Below are positions 32,645 to 39,229 of a stretch of DNA of 64,000 bases, in pieces. Source of the stretch: Seohaeicola_A nanhaiensis (GTDB lineage: Bacteria > Pseudomonadota > Alphaproteobacteria > Rhodobacterales > Rhodobacteraceae); contig NZ_JBHSGI010000024.1 in the NCBI RefSeq assembly GCF_042654245.1, forward strand, positions 372,001 through 436,000, in the 5' to 3' direction. Position numbers and translations under genes: made by a program. The notes below the pieces were generated by a model that saw only the letters and a program-made list of their open reading frames with translations, did not search any database and was not told the origin of the DNA. Position 1 is the first letter of the stretch; the number at the start of each line of letters is the position of its first letter.

Positions 32645-32956
32645 ATGCGGCGTCAGATAGAAGAGGGTGTGGTGACTTTTTTGGAAGAAACAACAGGGGC
32701 CGGCGTGGCCGTCCAGATCAGGGAACGTCTTCGGTCGGCCTTTGCGCCGACACAGCTTGAGGTTGTCGATGATTCCGAGCGGCATCGTGGCCACGCGGGG
32801 TATCAGGAGGGCGGGGAGAGCCATTTCAATGTGTTGATCCGCGCCCCCCATTTCAAGGAGATGTCGCGCGTGGCGCGCCATCGTGCGGTGCATTCGGCGC
32901 TGGGGGCCGATCTTGTCGGGCGCATCCACGCGCTGTCGCTGGATATCGGCGCCTGA
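32645..32956 (+). CDS. BolA family protein
   Basis: 103 aa, recognised by AFAPTQLEVVDDSERHRGHAGYQEGGESHFNV, the BolA core with its conserved His residues, and RVARHRAVHSAL. BolA proteins bind monothiol glutaredoxins and [2Fe-2S] clusters and act in iron and stress physiology. The start at 32645 gives about 25 extra N-terminal residues; in-frame GTG codons at 32669 and 32672 are alternatives and I cannot decide. It ends 1 bp from the convergent DUF4177 gene. Confidence 0.9.
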   Translation: MRRQIEEGVVTFLEETTGAGVAVQIRERLRSAFAPTQLEVVDDSERHRGHAGYQEGGESHFNVLIRAPHFKEMSRVARHRAVHSALGADLVGRIHALSLDIGA

Positions 32957-32957
32957 G

Positions 32958-33500
32958 CTATTCAGGCTTGCGGTTGCGGGCGGTGAACCGCATCACTTTC
33001 TCGATACCCGACGTCGGAAAGCCTGGATCGGGGCTGTCGTCTTCCTCGTCGTCCTCGTCCTCTTCCACGATCTCGCGGTCGGTCTTCGTGGCGACGAGCG
33101 GCGGCGTGCGGACGGCCGTGGCCGGTTCGGGGGCGCGGGCGCGCAGCGGTTCGGAATTGGCGGCCGCCGGGACAATGGCCGGGGCGGTGCGCTCGACGCC
33201 GCCAAGGGGCGGCAGGCCGGTATCGGCGACATGGCTCTGGCGCACCGGGGCCTCGGCGGCATCGGCGCTCAAGGCCCGGCGGAACACCAGCACATTGCGC
33301 CAGTTGGTGGTGCTGCCGGTCAGGCCCGAGCGTTCCTCGCTGGGCAGCAGTTCGGCGCGCTGGTATTCCCACCCCTGAGCGCCCATTTCGTTCAGCACCG
33401 TTTCGACGGTGACTGCAAAGCGGCCCTCGGGCGAGCGCACGCCCTTCGCCTTTGTCCCGCGCGAGGGTGCCGGGACCACCTTGTATTCGTATCTGGTCAT
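32958..33500 (-). CDS. DUF4177 domain protein with acidic tail
   Basis: 180 aa from ATG 33500. Residues 1-65 fit DUF4177: MTRYEYKVVPAPSRGTKAKG and LNEMGAQGWEYQRAELLP. The remaining 115 residues are low-complexity and rich in Ala, Pro and Arg, followed by a run of acidic residues (EEDEDDEED) and a basic end, so probably disordered. No function is assigned to the family. It converges with bolA and is upstream of nothing in its own direction. Confidence 0.85.
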   Translation of the reverse strand: MTRYEYKVVPAPSRGTKAKGVRSPEGRFAVTVETVLNEMGAQGWEYQRAELLPSEERSGLTGSTTNWRNVLVFRRALSADAAEAPVRQSHVADTGLPPLGGVERTAPAIVPAAANSEPLRARAPEPATAVRTPPLVATKTDREIVEEDEDDEEDDSPDPGFPTSGIEKVMRFTARNRKPE

Positions 33501-33570
33501 TTCGAGCCCAAATTTCGTTCCGGCGCACTCTAGCAGAGTTGCGGGCCTGCAAAAGCAAAAGCGTGCGCGA

Positions 33571-34062
33571 TCAGGCGCCGCGGGCCTGTTTCCGCCGGAT
33601 GCGGATGCCCTGACCGGCGGCTTCGGGCCGGGGGAGCGCGGCGTGATCGGCCGCCATCGCACGGATCCGGGTCAGCACGTCCTCGGGGAAGGGGGCGACG
33701 CGCGGGCCGGAGGCGTCGATGGACAGGTGCAGCGTTTCGCCGGTGGCGGCCAGCCAGCCGTCGACATGGCGCAGTTCCTGGAACGAGTGAACGCGTTTGT
33801 CGTCATGGTCGAGGATCTGGAAGGTCGAGGTGACCGCGTCGCCCAGTTTCAGCTCGCGCAGATAGTGCACCTGAAAGGCGCCGGCGAAGGTGGTCATGTT
33901 CCGTTCGGCCCTGTAGCCGTCGCCGAGGCCGAAGGTGTCCCACACCTGATCGACCGCGCGGTCGAAGAGGACTGAGTAGAAGGCCATGTTGAGGTGACCG
34001 TTATAGTCGATCCACGCGGGGTCCAGCGTCAGGGGCTGGGAGAGGAAGGCTGTCTGTTTCAT
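33571..34062 (-). CDS. Hotdog-fold acyl-CoA thioesterase
   Basis: 163 aa single hotdog domain. The active-site helix is ADYNGHLNMAFYSVLFDRAV-like (seen as DYNGHLNMAFYSVLFDRA), followed by HYLRELKLGDAVTSTFQIL and RVHSFQELRH. Close families include 4-hydroxybenzoyl-CoA thioesterases and the thioesterase linked to carnitine catabolism. No catabolic genes adjoin it, so the acyl substrate is unknown. Single-gene unit on the minus strand. Confidence 0.88.
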   Translation of the reverse strand: MKQTAFLSQPLTLDPAWIDYNGHLNMAFYSVLFDRAVDQVWDTFGLGDGYRAERNMTTFAGAFQVHYLRELKLGDAVTSTFQILDHDDKRVHSFQELRHVDGWLAATGETLHLSIDASGPRVAPFPEDVLTRIRAMAADHAALPRPEAAGQGIRIRRKQARGA

Positions 34063-34279
34063 GGAATCGTGATCCAGCGATTCGGGGAATTGCGCAATAG
34101 GGCGCTGGAGCGTTTTTGCGACCGAATCCGGCCCGACCGGGCGCCTGGAGAGGGGCTTGGTTTACGCGCTGTAAGCAGTCAAACAGACCAAAGTCCATTG
34201 TTGCCGGTCTGGTGACAGTGTGTTCTGTAACCAGAGTGGAACCCGCGTTTCCGCTGCGTCAGAACCGGAAATCTTAATA

Positions 34280-34299
34280 AACCCTTGTTAACAAAGGTT
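34280..34299. promoter_or_regulatory. 20-bp palindrome, candidate operator
   Basis: AACCCTTGTTAACAAAGGTT, a dyad with one mismatched pair and the perfect core TTGTTAACAA. It lies about 120 bp upstream of the sigma-54-like element, the usual distance for an enhancer-binding activator. Flanking TTAA boxes are spaced 6 and 10 bp rather than the 7 bp of a CtrA site. Confidence 0.5.
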
Positions 34300-34415
34300 A
34301 AAGTTCCTTGGGGTCGCGACGGTGAGGGTTGGGATGAAGTGCCGCTTCGATTGGCGGAGAAGCGTAATTCGAAGGTATTACAAAATAGTTAAGATTGGAC
34401 AATGTGGCGGACTTG

Positions 34416-34430
34416 TGGCACTGTAGTGGC
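34416..34430 (+). promoter_or_regulatory. Sigma-54 (RpoN)-type promoter
   Basis: TGGCAC (34416-34421) and TGGC (34427-34430). The GG and GC dinucleotides are separated by exactly 10 bp, as in the consensus TGGCAC-N5-TTGC; only one -12 base differs. Transcription would start near 34442, 33 bp before the ATG at 34475. Sigma-54 control of CTERM-protein genes is known from other bacteria. Confidence 0.55.
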
Positions 34431-34474
34431 GAGTTTACGCTCATCCATGGCGAGTACAACAAGAGGTAACTTTT

Positions 34475-35002
34475 ATGAAGATTTCGAAAATCCTGGCAAC
34501 GACGGCTGTCGCTGCGCTGCTTCCCGTTATGGCTTCGGCCGCAACGATTTCCGGCCAGATGGATATCTCCGGGACGGTCAACCTGGGTACGTCCAACTTC
34601 AGCGCCGGCGGCAATGTCGACCTGAACGATCCGGGCATCGTGATCCAAGCAACTGGCGATTTCGGCCTGTTCGCAACCGCTTTCTCGACCCTGGTGTCTC
34701 TGACCGACATCAGTTTTGGTACACCTGGCGATATCTGGTCGGCCGGTGGGTTCACCTTCACCGCAACCGCGTTCAGCAACATCGTTGACGCAGCTGCCAA
34801 GTCCTTCGTGGCGTCGGGCTACATCTCCGGCAACGGCTACGATCAGACCATCGGCAGCCTGTCGTTCACGACGCAGTCGAGCGGCGATGCAACGGTTTCG
34901 TTCTCGTCGACCACTTCGCCCGTTCCGGTTCCGGCCGCAGGCTTCCTGCTGGTTGGCGGTCTCGGCGCGATGGCTGCTCTGCGCCGCCGCAAGAAAGCCT
35001 GA
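34475..35002 (+). CDS. VPxPA-CTERM sorting domain surface protein
   Basis: 175 aa. A signal peptide (KISKILATTAVAALLPVMASA) is followed by a Gly/Ser/Thr-rich beta-type mature region and a C-terminal sorting signal: VPVPAAGFLLVGGLGAMAAL, then the basic RRRKKA. This three-part tail (VPxPA motif, transmembrane helix, Arg/Lys cluster) is the VPLPA-CTERM signal, processed by a dedicated exosortase; no exosortase gene is in this window. Such proteins are exported to the surface or extracellular matrix. It is expressed alone, from a sigma-54-like promoter to a strong terminator. Confidence 0.88.
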   Translation: MKISKILATTAVAALLPVMASAATISGQMDISGTVNLGTSNFSAGGNVDLNDPGIVIQATGDFGLFATAFSTLVSLTDISFGTPGDIWSAGGFTFTATAFSNIVDAAAKSFVASGYISGNGYDQTIGSLSFTTQSSGDATVSFSSTTSPVPVPAAGFLLVGGLGAMAALRRRKKA

Positions 35003-35023
35003 GCTATCAGTCTCTGAAAACGG

Positions 35024-35055
35024 AAACGGCGGCCTTCTGGCCGCCGTTTTCTTTT
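35024..35055 (+). terminator. Rho-independent terminator
   Basis: AAACGGCGGCC / GGCCGCCGTTT, a perfect 11-bp stem with TTCT loop (35024-35049), followed by TCTTTT. It lies 22 bp after the VPxPA-CTERM stop and may also serve the convergent gatB gene. Confidence 0.88.
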
Positions 35056-35089
35056 CTGCAGTAGCGATCCGGTGAAAAGGGGCTCTCAC

Positions 35090-36601
35090 TCAGAGCCCCA
35101 GTTTCTGCGCCACGATCTCGTTCACCGCGGCCGGGTTCGCCTTGCCGCCGGTGGCCTTCATCACCTGACCGACGAACCAGCCGGCCAGCTTGGGGTTCTG
35201 TTTCGCCTTCTCGACCTGCGCCGGGTTGGCGGCGATTACCTCGTCCACCGCCGTCTCGATTGCGCCGGTGTCGGTGACCTGCTTCATGCCGCGGCTTTCG
35301 ACGAGTTCGGCCGGGTCGCCGCCCTCGGTGAAGACGATCTCGAACAGGTCCTTGGCGATCTTGCCCGAAATGTCGCCCTTGGCGATCAGGTCGAGGATCG
35401 TGCCGAGCTGGGCGGCGGACATCGGGCTGTCTGACAGCTCGTGGTTGTCCTTCTTCAGCCGGCCGAAGAGTTCGTTCAGCACCCAGTTCGCCGCCATCTT
35501 GCCATCGCGGCCCTGTGCCACCGCCTCGAAATAGGCGGCGGTGTCGACCTCGGCGGTCAGCACGCTGGCGTCGTAGTCGGTCAGCCCGTAGTCGGCCATG
35601 TAGCGCGCCTTGCGGGCGTCCGGCAGCTCGGGCAGGGAACTGGCGATGTCATCGACCCAGGCCTGTTCGATTTCCAGCGGCAGCAGGTCGGGGTCGGGGA
35701 AATAGCGGTAATCGTGCGCCTCTTCCTTCGAGCGCATCGAGCGCGTCTCGTTCTTGTCCGGATCGTAGAGGCGGGTTTCCTGATCGACCTTGCCGCCGGC
35801 CTCGAGAATGGCGATCTGGCGCCGCGCCTCGTGGTCGATGGCCTGCTGCATGAAGCGCATCGAGTTCATGTTCTTGATCTCGCAGCGGGTGCCCAGATGC
35901 GAGAAGTCCTGCGTCTCCATGTATTTCTCGTATTGTCCGACACGGCAGACCGAGACGTTGACGTCGGCGCGCAGGTTGCCGTTCTGCATGTTGCCGTCAC
36001 AGGTGCCGAGATAGCGCAGGATCTGGCGCAGCTTGGCGACATAGGCGGCGGCCTCTTCCGGGCCGCGGATGTCGGGGCGCGAGACGATTTCCATCAGTGC
36101 GACGCCGGTGCGGTTGAAGTCGACGAAGGACAGGGCCGGATCCATGTCGTGGATCAGCTTGCCGGCGTCCTGTTCGACGTGGATCCGTTCGATCCGCACG
36201 CGCCGGGCGACGCCGGGGGCCATCTCGACCAGAACCTCGCCTTCGCCGACCAGCGGATAGTAGAGCTGGCTGATCTGATAGCCCTGCGGCGAGTCGGGGT
36301 AGAAGTAGTTCTTGCGGTCGAAGGCCGAGAAGAGGTTGATCTTCGCCTTGAGGCCCAGCCCGGTGCGCACCGCCTGTTCGACGCAGAATTCGTTGATCAC
36401 CGGCAACATGCCGGGCATGGCCGCGTCCACAAAGGCGACGTTCGAGTTCGGCTCGGCCCCGAATTGGGTCGAGGCGCCCGAGAACAGCTTGGCCTGTGTC
36501 GAGATCTGGGCGTGAACCTCCATCCCGATCACCAGTTCCCAGTCGTGTTTCGCCCCGGCGATCACCTTGGGGTTCGGGGCTTCGTAGGTCAGGTCCAGCA
36601 T
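35090..36601 (-). CDS. gatB: Asp-tRNA(Asn)/Glu-tRNA(Gln) amidotransferase subunit B
   Basis: 503 aa. GatB with GatA and GatC converts Glu-tRNA(Gln) and Asp-tRNA(Asn) to the amidated forms. Seen: the cradle domain start WELVIGMEVHAQISTQAKLF, the PDSPQGYQISQLYYPL and DMDPALSFVDFNRTGVALMEIV motifs, and the C-terminal YqeY-like tail with NPKLAGWFVGQVMKATGGKANP. Length is typical. gatA and gatC are not adjacent, which is common in this order. Confidence 0.97.
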   Translation of the reverse strand: MLDLTYEAPNPKVIAGAKHDWELVIGMEVHAQISTQAKLFSGASTQFGAEPNSNVAFVDAAMPGMLPVINEFCVEQAVRTGLGLKAKINLFSAFDRKNYFYPDSPQGYQISQLYYPLVGEGEVLVEMAPGVARRVRIERIHVEQDAGKLIHDMDPALSFVDFNRTGVALMEIVSRPDIRGPEEAAAYVAKLRQILRYLGTCDGNMQNGNLRADVNVSVCRVGQYEKYMETQDFSHLGTRCEIKNMNSMRFMQQAIDHEARRQIAILEAGGKVDQETRLYDPDKNETRSMRSKEEAHDYRYFPDPDLLPLEIEQAWVDDIASSLPELPDARKARYMADYGLTDYDASVLTAEVDTAAYFEAVAQGRDGKMAANWVLNELFGRLKKDNHELSDSPMSAAQLGTILDLIAKGDISGKIAKDLFEIVFTEGGDPAELVESRGMKQVTDTGAIETAVDEVIAANPAQVEKAKQNPKLAGWFVGQVMKATGGKANPAAVNEIVAQKLGL

Positions 36602-36672
36602 GGCGCGCCTCGTCCGGAAAGTATCCGATGCGTTCTAGGTCACGCCCGGCTGATGGGCAAGGGGCGCGGGCC

Positions 36673-37965
36673 TCAGACCAGTTCGGTGCGACGGTCGAAA
36701 TATGGGCCCTGATCGGTAAAGATCACCTTATAGCCACGGCCGATCTCGTCGCTGAACAGATCGGCGATGACGCGCAGGGCGAAATCGCGGCCGCGCGCGG
36801 CGAAGCGGTTGACCGAGGGCACGCGGGCGTTGTTGTCGAAGCCGTCCGAGGCATGGGCCCAGATCAGCGGGTGGATCTCGGTCATGTGGTCGCGGATCAG
36901 CCAGCTGGCGCAATCGACGATGCGCAGGCGGTTGTAATCGGCCTGACTGTCGCCGCCGAGGCCCTGGCGCATGGCCACGGCGCAATAGGCGGCGAGCAGG
37001 TTGACGGTTTCCTGATCGGGCCGCCGTTCGACGATGTCGTGCAGACCGTCGATGAAGAAATCGACGTCGACCGCCGCGCAGGCGCCTTCGTCGAGCGCGA
37101 TGGCGTCGAAACAGACCCAGGCATAGGCGCCGAGGCCCCAGATGTCGGCCGTGCGGGCGGCGGTACGGCGCGCCTCGAGGTCGAGTTTGGCGTAGCTGCC
37201 GAACCAGCGGGGCAGCATGTGGTGGCCGAGCGCGCGCATGTGGCGCGGGTTGGTGGGGTCGAGGTCGATCAGATCCTCGTAGCGGTCGGTGGCGCGGATG
37301 TCCTTGCTGGCCTGGGTGGCGAGCAGCGCGCAATGCGCCGAGGCGATCAGCGGGCTGTTCAGCTCGATCCCGTCGTAGGGGGCGAGCAGATCGACCGCGC
37401 GGTCGAAATGCGCCATGCAGCGCGAGCGGTTGAGCTGCGGGACCGTCGCATCCCAGCCATTGCCGCGCCAGGCCCAGCCGATGTCGACATGGGCCAGCGC
37501 GACGATCAGGTTGATGACCGGGTTCCTGGGATAGTCGCGCCGCATCAGTTCCAGCGCGGTGACCCCGGCAAGCACGATGGATTCGTTGCAATTGCCGTTC
37601 ATCAGCGCGTGTTCGGCGGCCAGAACCACATCGGCGCGGGCGCCGAAGGCCATGAGCTCGGCGATGGCGGCGCCGCCGGGGGTGGCGGCGCGGGACTGGT
37701 CGGCAGCCATGATTTCTTCGGCAAGGTCGTCCCACCGTTCCTGCCGGGCGAGATACTTGCCGCGATCCTGGGCGGCGCGCACCGCCTCGGCATCGCGCGA
37801 GGTTTCTCGGACGGGAATCGACAGGCAGTCGTCGGGCGGCAGCGGCGGCGCGGGCAGGGCAAGGAGGGGCGTTTCGGTGGGCTGGCCCTGGAATCGCAGG
37901 CTGGCCAGACGGGCGACGACGCGGGCCAGCAGGTCGAAAAGGGCGTCTGTCATCCGGTCGGTCAT
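36673..37965 (-). CDS. Conserved hypothetical protein, TPR-like
   Basis: 430 aa, no clear family. Mostly helical with repeated aromatic/alanine patterns reminiscent of tetratricopeptide folds (AHFDRAVDLLAPYDGIELNS, RYEDLIDLDPTNPRHMRALG). No signal peptide or membrane helix is evident, so it is cytoplasmic. Notable conserved-looking segments are HHMLPRWFGSYAKLDLEAR and WLIRDHMTEIHPLIWAH, rich in His and Trp. It stands alone between gatB and a small membrane protein on the same strand. Function unknown. Confidence 0.75.
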   Translation of the reverse strand: MTDRMTDALFDLLARVVARLASLRFQGQPTETPLLALPAPPLPPDDCLSIPVRETSRDAEAVRAAQDRGKYLARQERWDDLAEEIMAADQSRAATPGGAAIAELMAFGARADVVLAAEHALMNGNCNESIVLAGVTALELMRRDYPRNPVINLIVALAHVDIGWAWRGNGWDATVPQLNRSRCMAHFDRAVDLLAPYDGIELNSPLIASAHCALLATQASKDIRATDRYEDLIDLDPTNPRHMRALGHHMLPRWFGSYAKLDLEARRTAARTADIWGLGAYAWVCFDAIALDEGACAAVDVDFFIDGLHDIVERRPDQETVNLLAAYCAVAMRQGLGGDSQADYNRLRIVDCASWLIRDHMTEIHPLIWAHASDGFDNNARVPSVNRFAARGRDFALRVIADLFSDEIGRGYKVIFTDQGPYFDRRTELV

Positions 37966-38068
37966 GGGGGATTCTTGTATGGCTTACTGGGGCTTAGGTT
38001 GATCCGGGTATAGGTCGCCATTTCGGCGCAAACATGGCTGTGCCAAGAAGAATTGAAGAAGCGAGGGG

Positions 38069-38497
38069 TCAGAAGGGCGAAAAGGGGTGCCGTTCGACCC
38101 GCAGGCCGCGGGCTGTGGCCTCGGCCTCGAGCACTTGATGCGGCGGCAGGGATTCCTGAGGCAGGTGGATGCGTTTGCCATCCGCGAGCACGAGAACGGC
38201 CCGGACCGAAAAATCCCAGCGGCGGTCGAGGCGAAGGCAGGCGATTTCGGACCGTTCCACCCGGCCGTGCCGGCGGCCGCTGTGCCACGCGATGGCGTCG
38301 TCGGTGAGGCGCAGGCCGGCCACGGGCGCGACGATCACGTCGCGCAGGGCCGGCAGGGTGGTCAGCGCCAGCGCGCCGATCAGCCAGGGCGCGGCGTCGA
38401 GCCAGTGGAGCGCCGCGAGCAGAGCGGCGTAGATTGTGGCAAGGGTCGCGATGGCCGCCCCCGAACGCGCATGGCGTTCGAAGGCATAGGGCGTCAC
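38069..38497 (-). CDS. Hypothetical small membrane protein
   Basis: 142 aa. Two closely spaced hydrophobic helices at about residues 15-55 (IATLATIYAALLAALHWLDA, then WLIGALALTTLP) precede a soluble beta-rich domain with LTDDAIAWHSGRR and VLVLADGKRIHLPQESLPPH. The layout resembles small PH-like membrane proteins, but no family is recognised with confidence. Its ATG overlaps the SDR stop by 4 bp, so it is co-translated with the SDR and PepN. Confidence 0.68.
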   Translation of the reverse strand: MTPYAFERHARSGAAIATLATIYAALLAALHWLDAAPWLIGALALTTLPALRDVIVAPVAGLRLTDDAIAWHSGRRHGRVERSEIACLRLDRRWDFSVRAVLVLADGKRIHLPQESLPPHQVLEAEATARGLRVERHPFSPF

Positions 38498-39228
38498 CGC
38501 CCGCCCGAGACGTCGAGCACCGCGCCGGTGACATAGGCCGCGGCGTCGGACATCAGCCAGAGCACGGCCTCGGCCACCTCTTCGGCGGTGCCGGTCCGCT
38601 TCATCGGGACCATATGGGCCAGTTTCTGCGCGCGGTCGGGAAGCCCGCCCTTGGCGTGGATCTCGGTGTCGATCAGGCCGGGGCGGATCGCATTGACGCG
38701 GATGCCGCTGGCTGCAACTTCGTCGCTCAACCCCTTGGTGAATATGTCGATTGCGGCCTTGGATGCCGCGTAATCGACATATTGCCCGCCCGAGCCGAGC
38801 CGGGCGGCCGCCGAGGAGATGTTGACGATGGCGCCGCCCCGGTCCTGCATCCGCAGCACCGCCTCTTTCGCCACCAGGATCGCGCCGATCACGTTGATGT
38901 CGAACATGCGGCGCAGGCGGGCGTGGGTCATCTCGGTGACGCGGGCGGGCAGGTCGACCACGCCGGCGTTGTTGACCAGCGCGGTGAGGGGCGCGCCGTG
39001 GGAATCGATCTGCGCGAAGATCGCCGCGACGCCTTCGGGCGTTGCCACGTCGCCGGGGCAGAGCAGGGCCGTCTGGCCAGCGGCGCGCACATCGGCGGCG
39101 ACGGCTTCGGCGCCGGCGCGGTTGGAGTGGTAGATGATGGCGACGTCATAGCCGCGGGCGGCGGCCATGCGCGCCACGGCGGCGCCGATTCCGCTGCTGG
39201 CCCCGGTGATCAGGCAGAGACCGCCCAT
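38494..39228 (-). CDS. SDR family oxidoreductase
   Basis: 244 aa classical short-chain dehydrogenase. The Rossmann glycine motif is ITGASSGIGAAVARM, NNAGVVD follows, and the catalytic tetrad is completed by Ser in IVNISSAAARLG and YxxxK in YVDYAASKAAID. The C-terminal AYVTGAVLDVSGG is typical. NAD(P)-dependent; substrate unknown. It starts 1 bp after the PepN stop and overlaps the next membrane-protein gene, forming a three-gene operon. Confidence 0.93.
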   Translation of the reverse strand: MGGLCLITGASSGIGAAVARMAAARGYDVAIIYHSNRAGAEAVAADVRAAGQTALLCPGDVATPEGVAAIFAQIDSHGAPLTALVNNAGVVDLPARVTEMTHARLRRMFDINVIGAILVAKEAVLRMQDRGGAIVNISSAAARLGSGGQYVDYAASKAAIDIFTKGLSDEVAASGIRVNAIRPGLIDTEIHAKGGLPDRAQKLAHMVPMKRTGTAEEVAEAVLWLMSDAAAYVTGAVLDVSGGR

Positions 39229-39229
39229 C

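Larger units (their letters stand above)
34063..34474. other. 412-bp regulatory spacer before the VPxPA-CTERM gene
   Basis: AT-richer than its surroundings and free of credible genes. It contains a 20-bp near-perfect palindrome (34280-34299), three TTAA tetramers (34274, 34288, 34298), and a sigma-54-like -24/-12 element (34416-34430). The thioesterase promoter must lie at its left end. Confidence 0.6.

Noticed and set aside
34274..34301. CtrA binding site (TTAA-N7-TTAA)
   Set aside because: The TTAA boxes are separated by 10 and 6 bp, not 7; kept only as a palindrome.
36602..36672. Possible small RNA or tRNA between gatB and the TPR-like gene
   Set aside because: About 70 bp, but it lacks the GTTC T-arm sequence and paired ends; it is the gatB leader.
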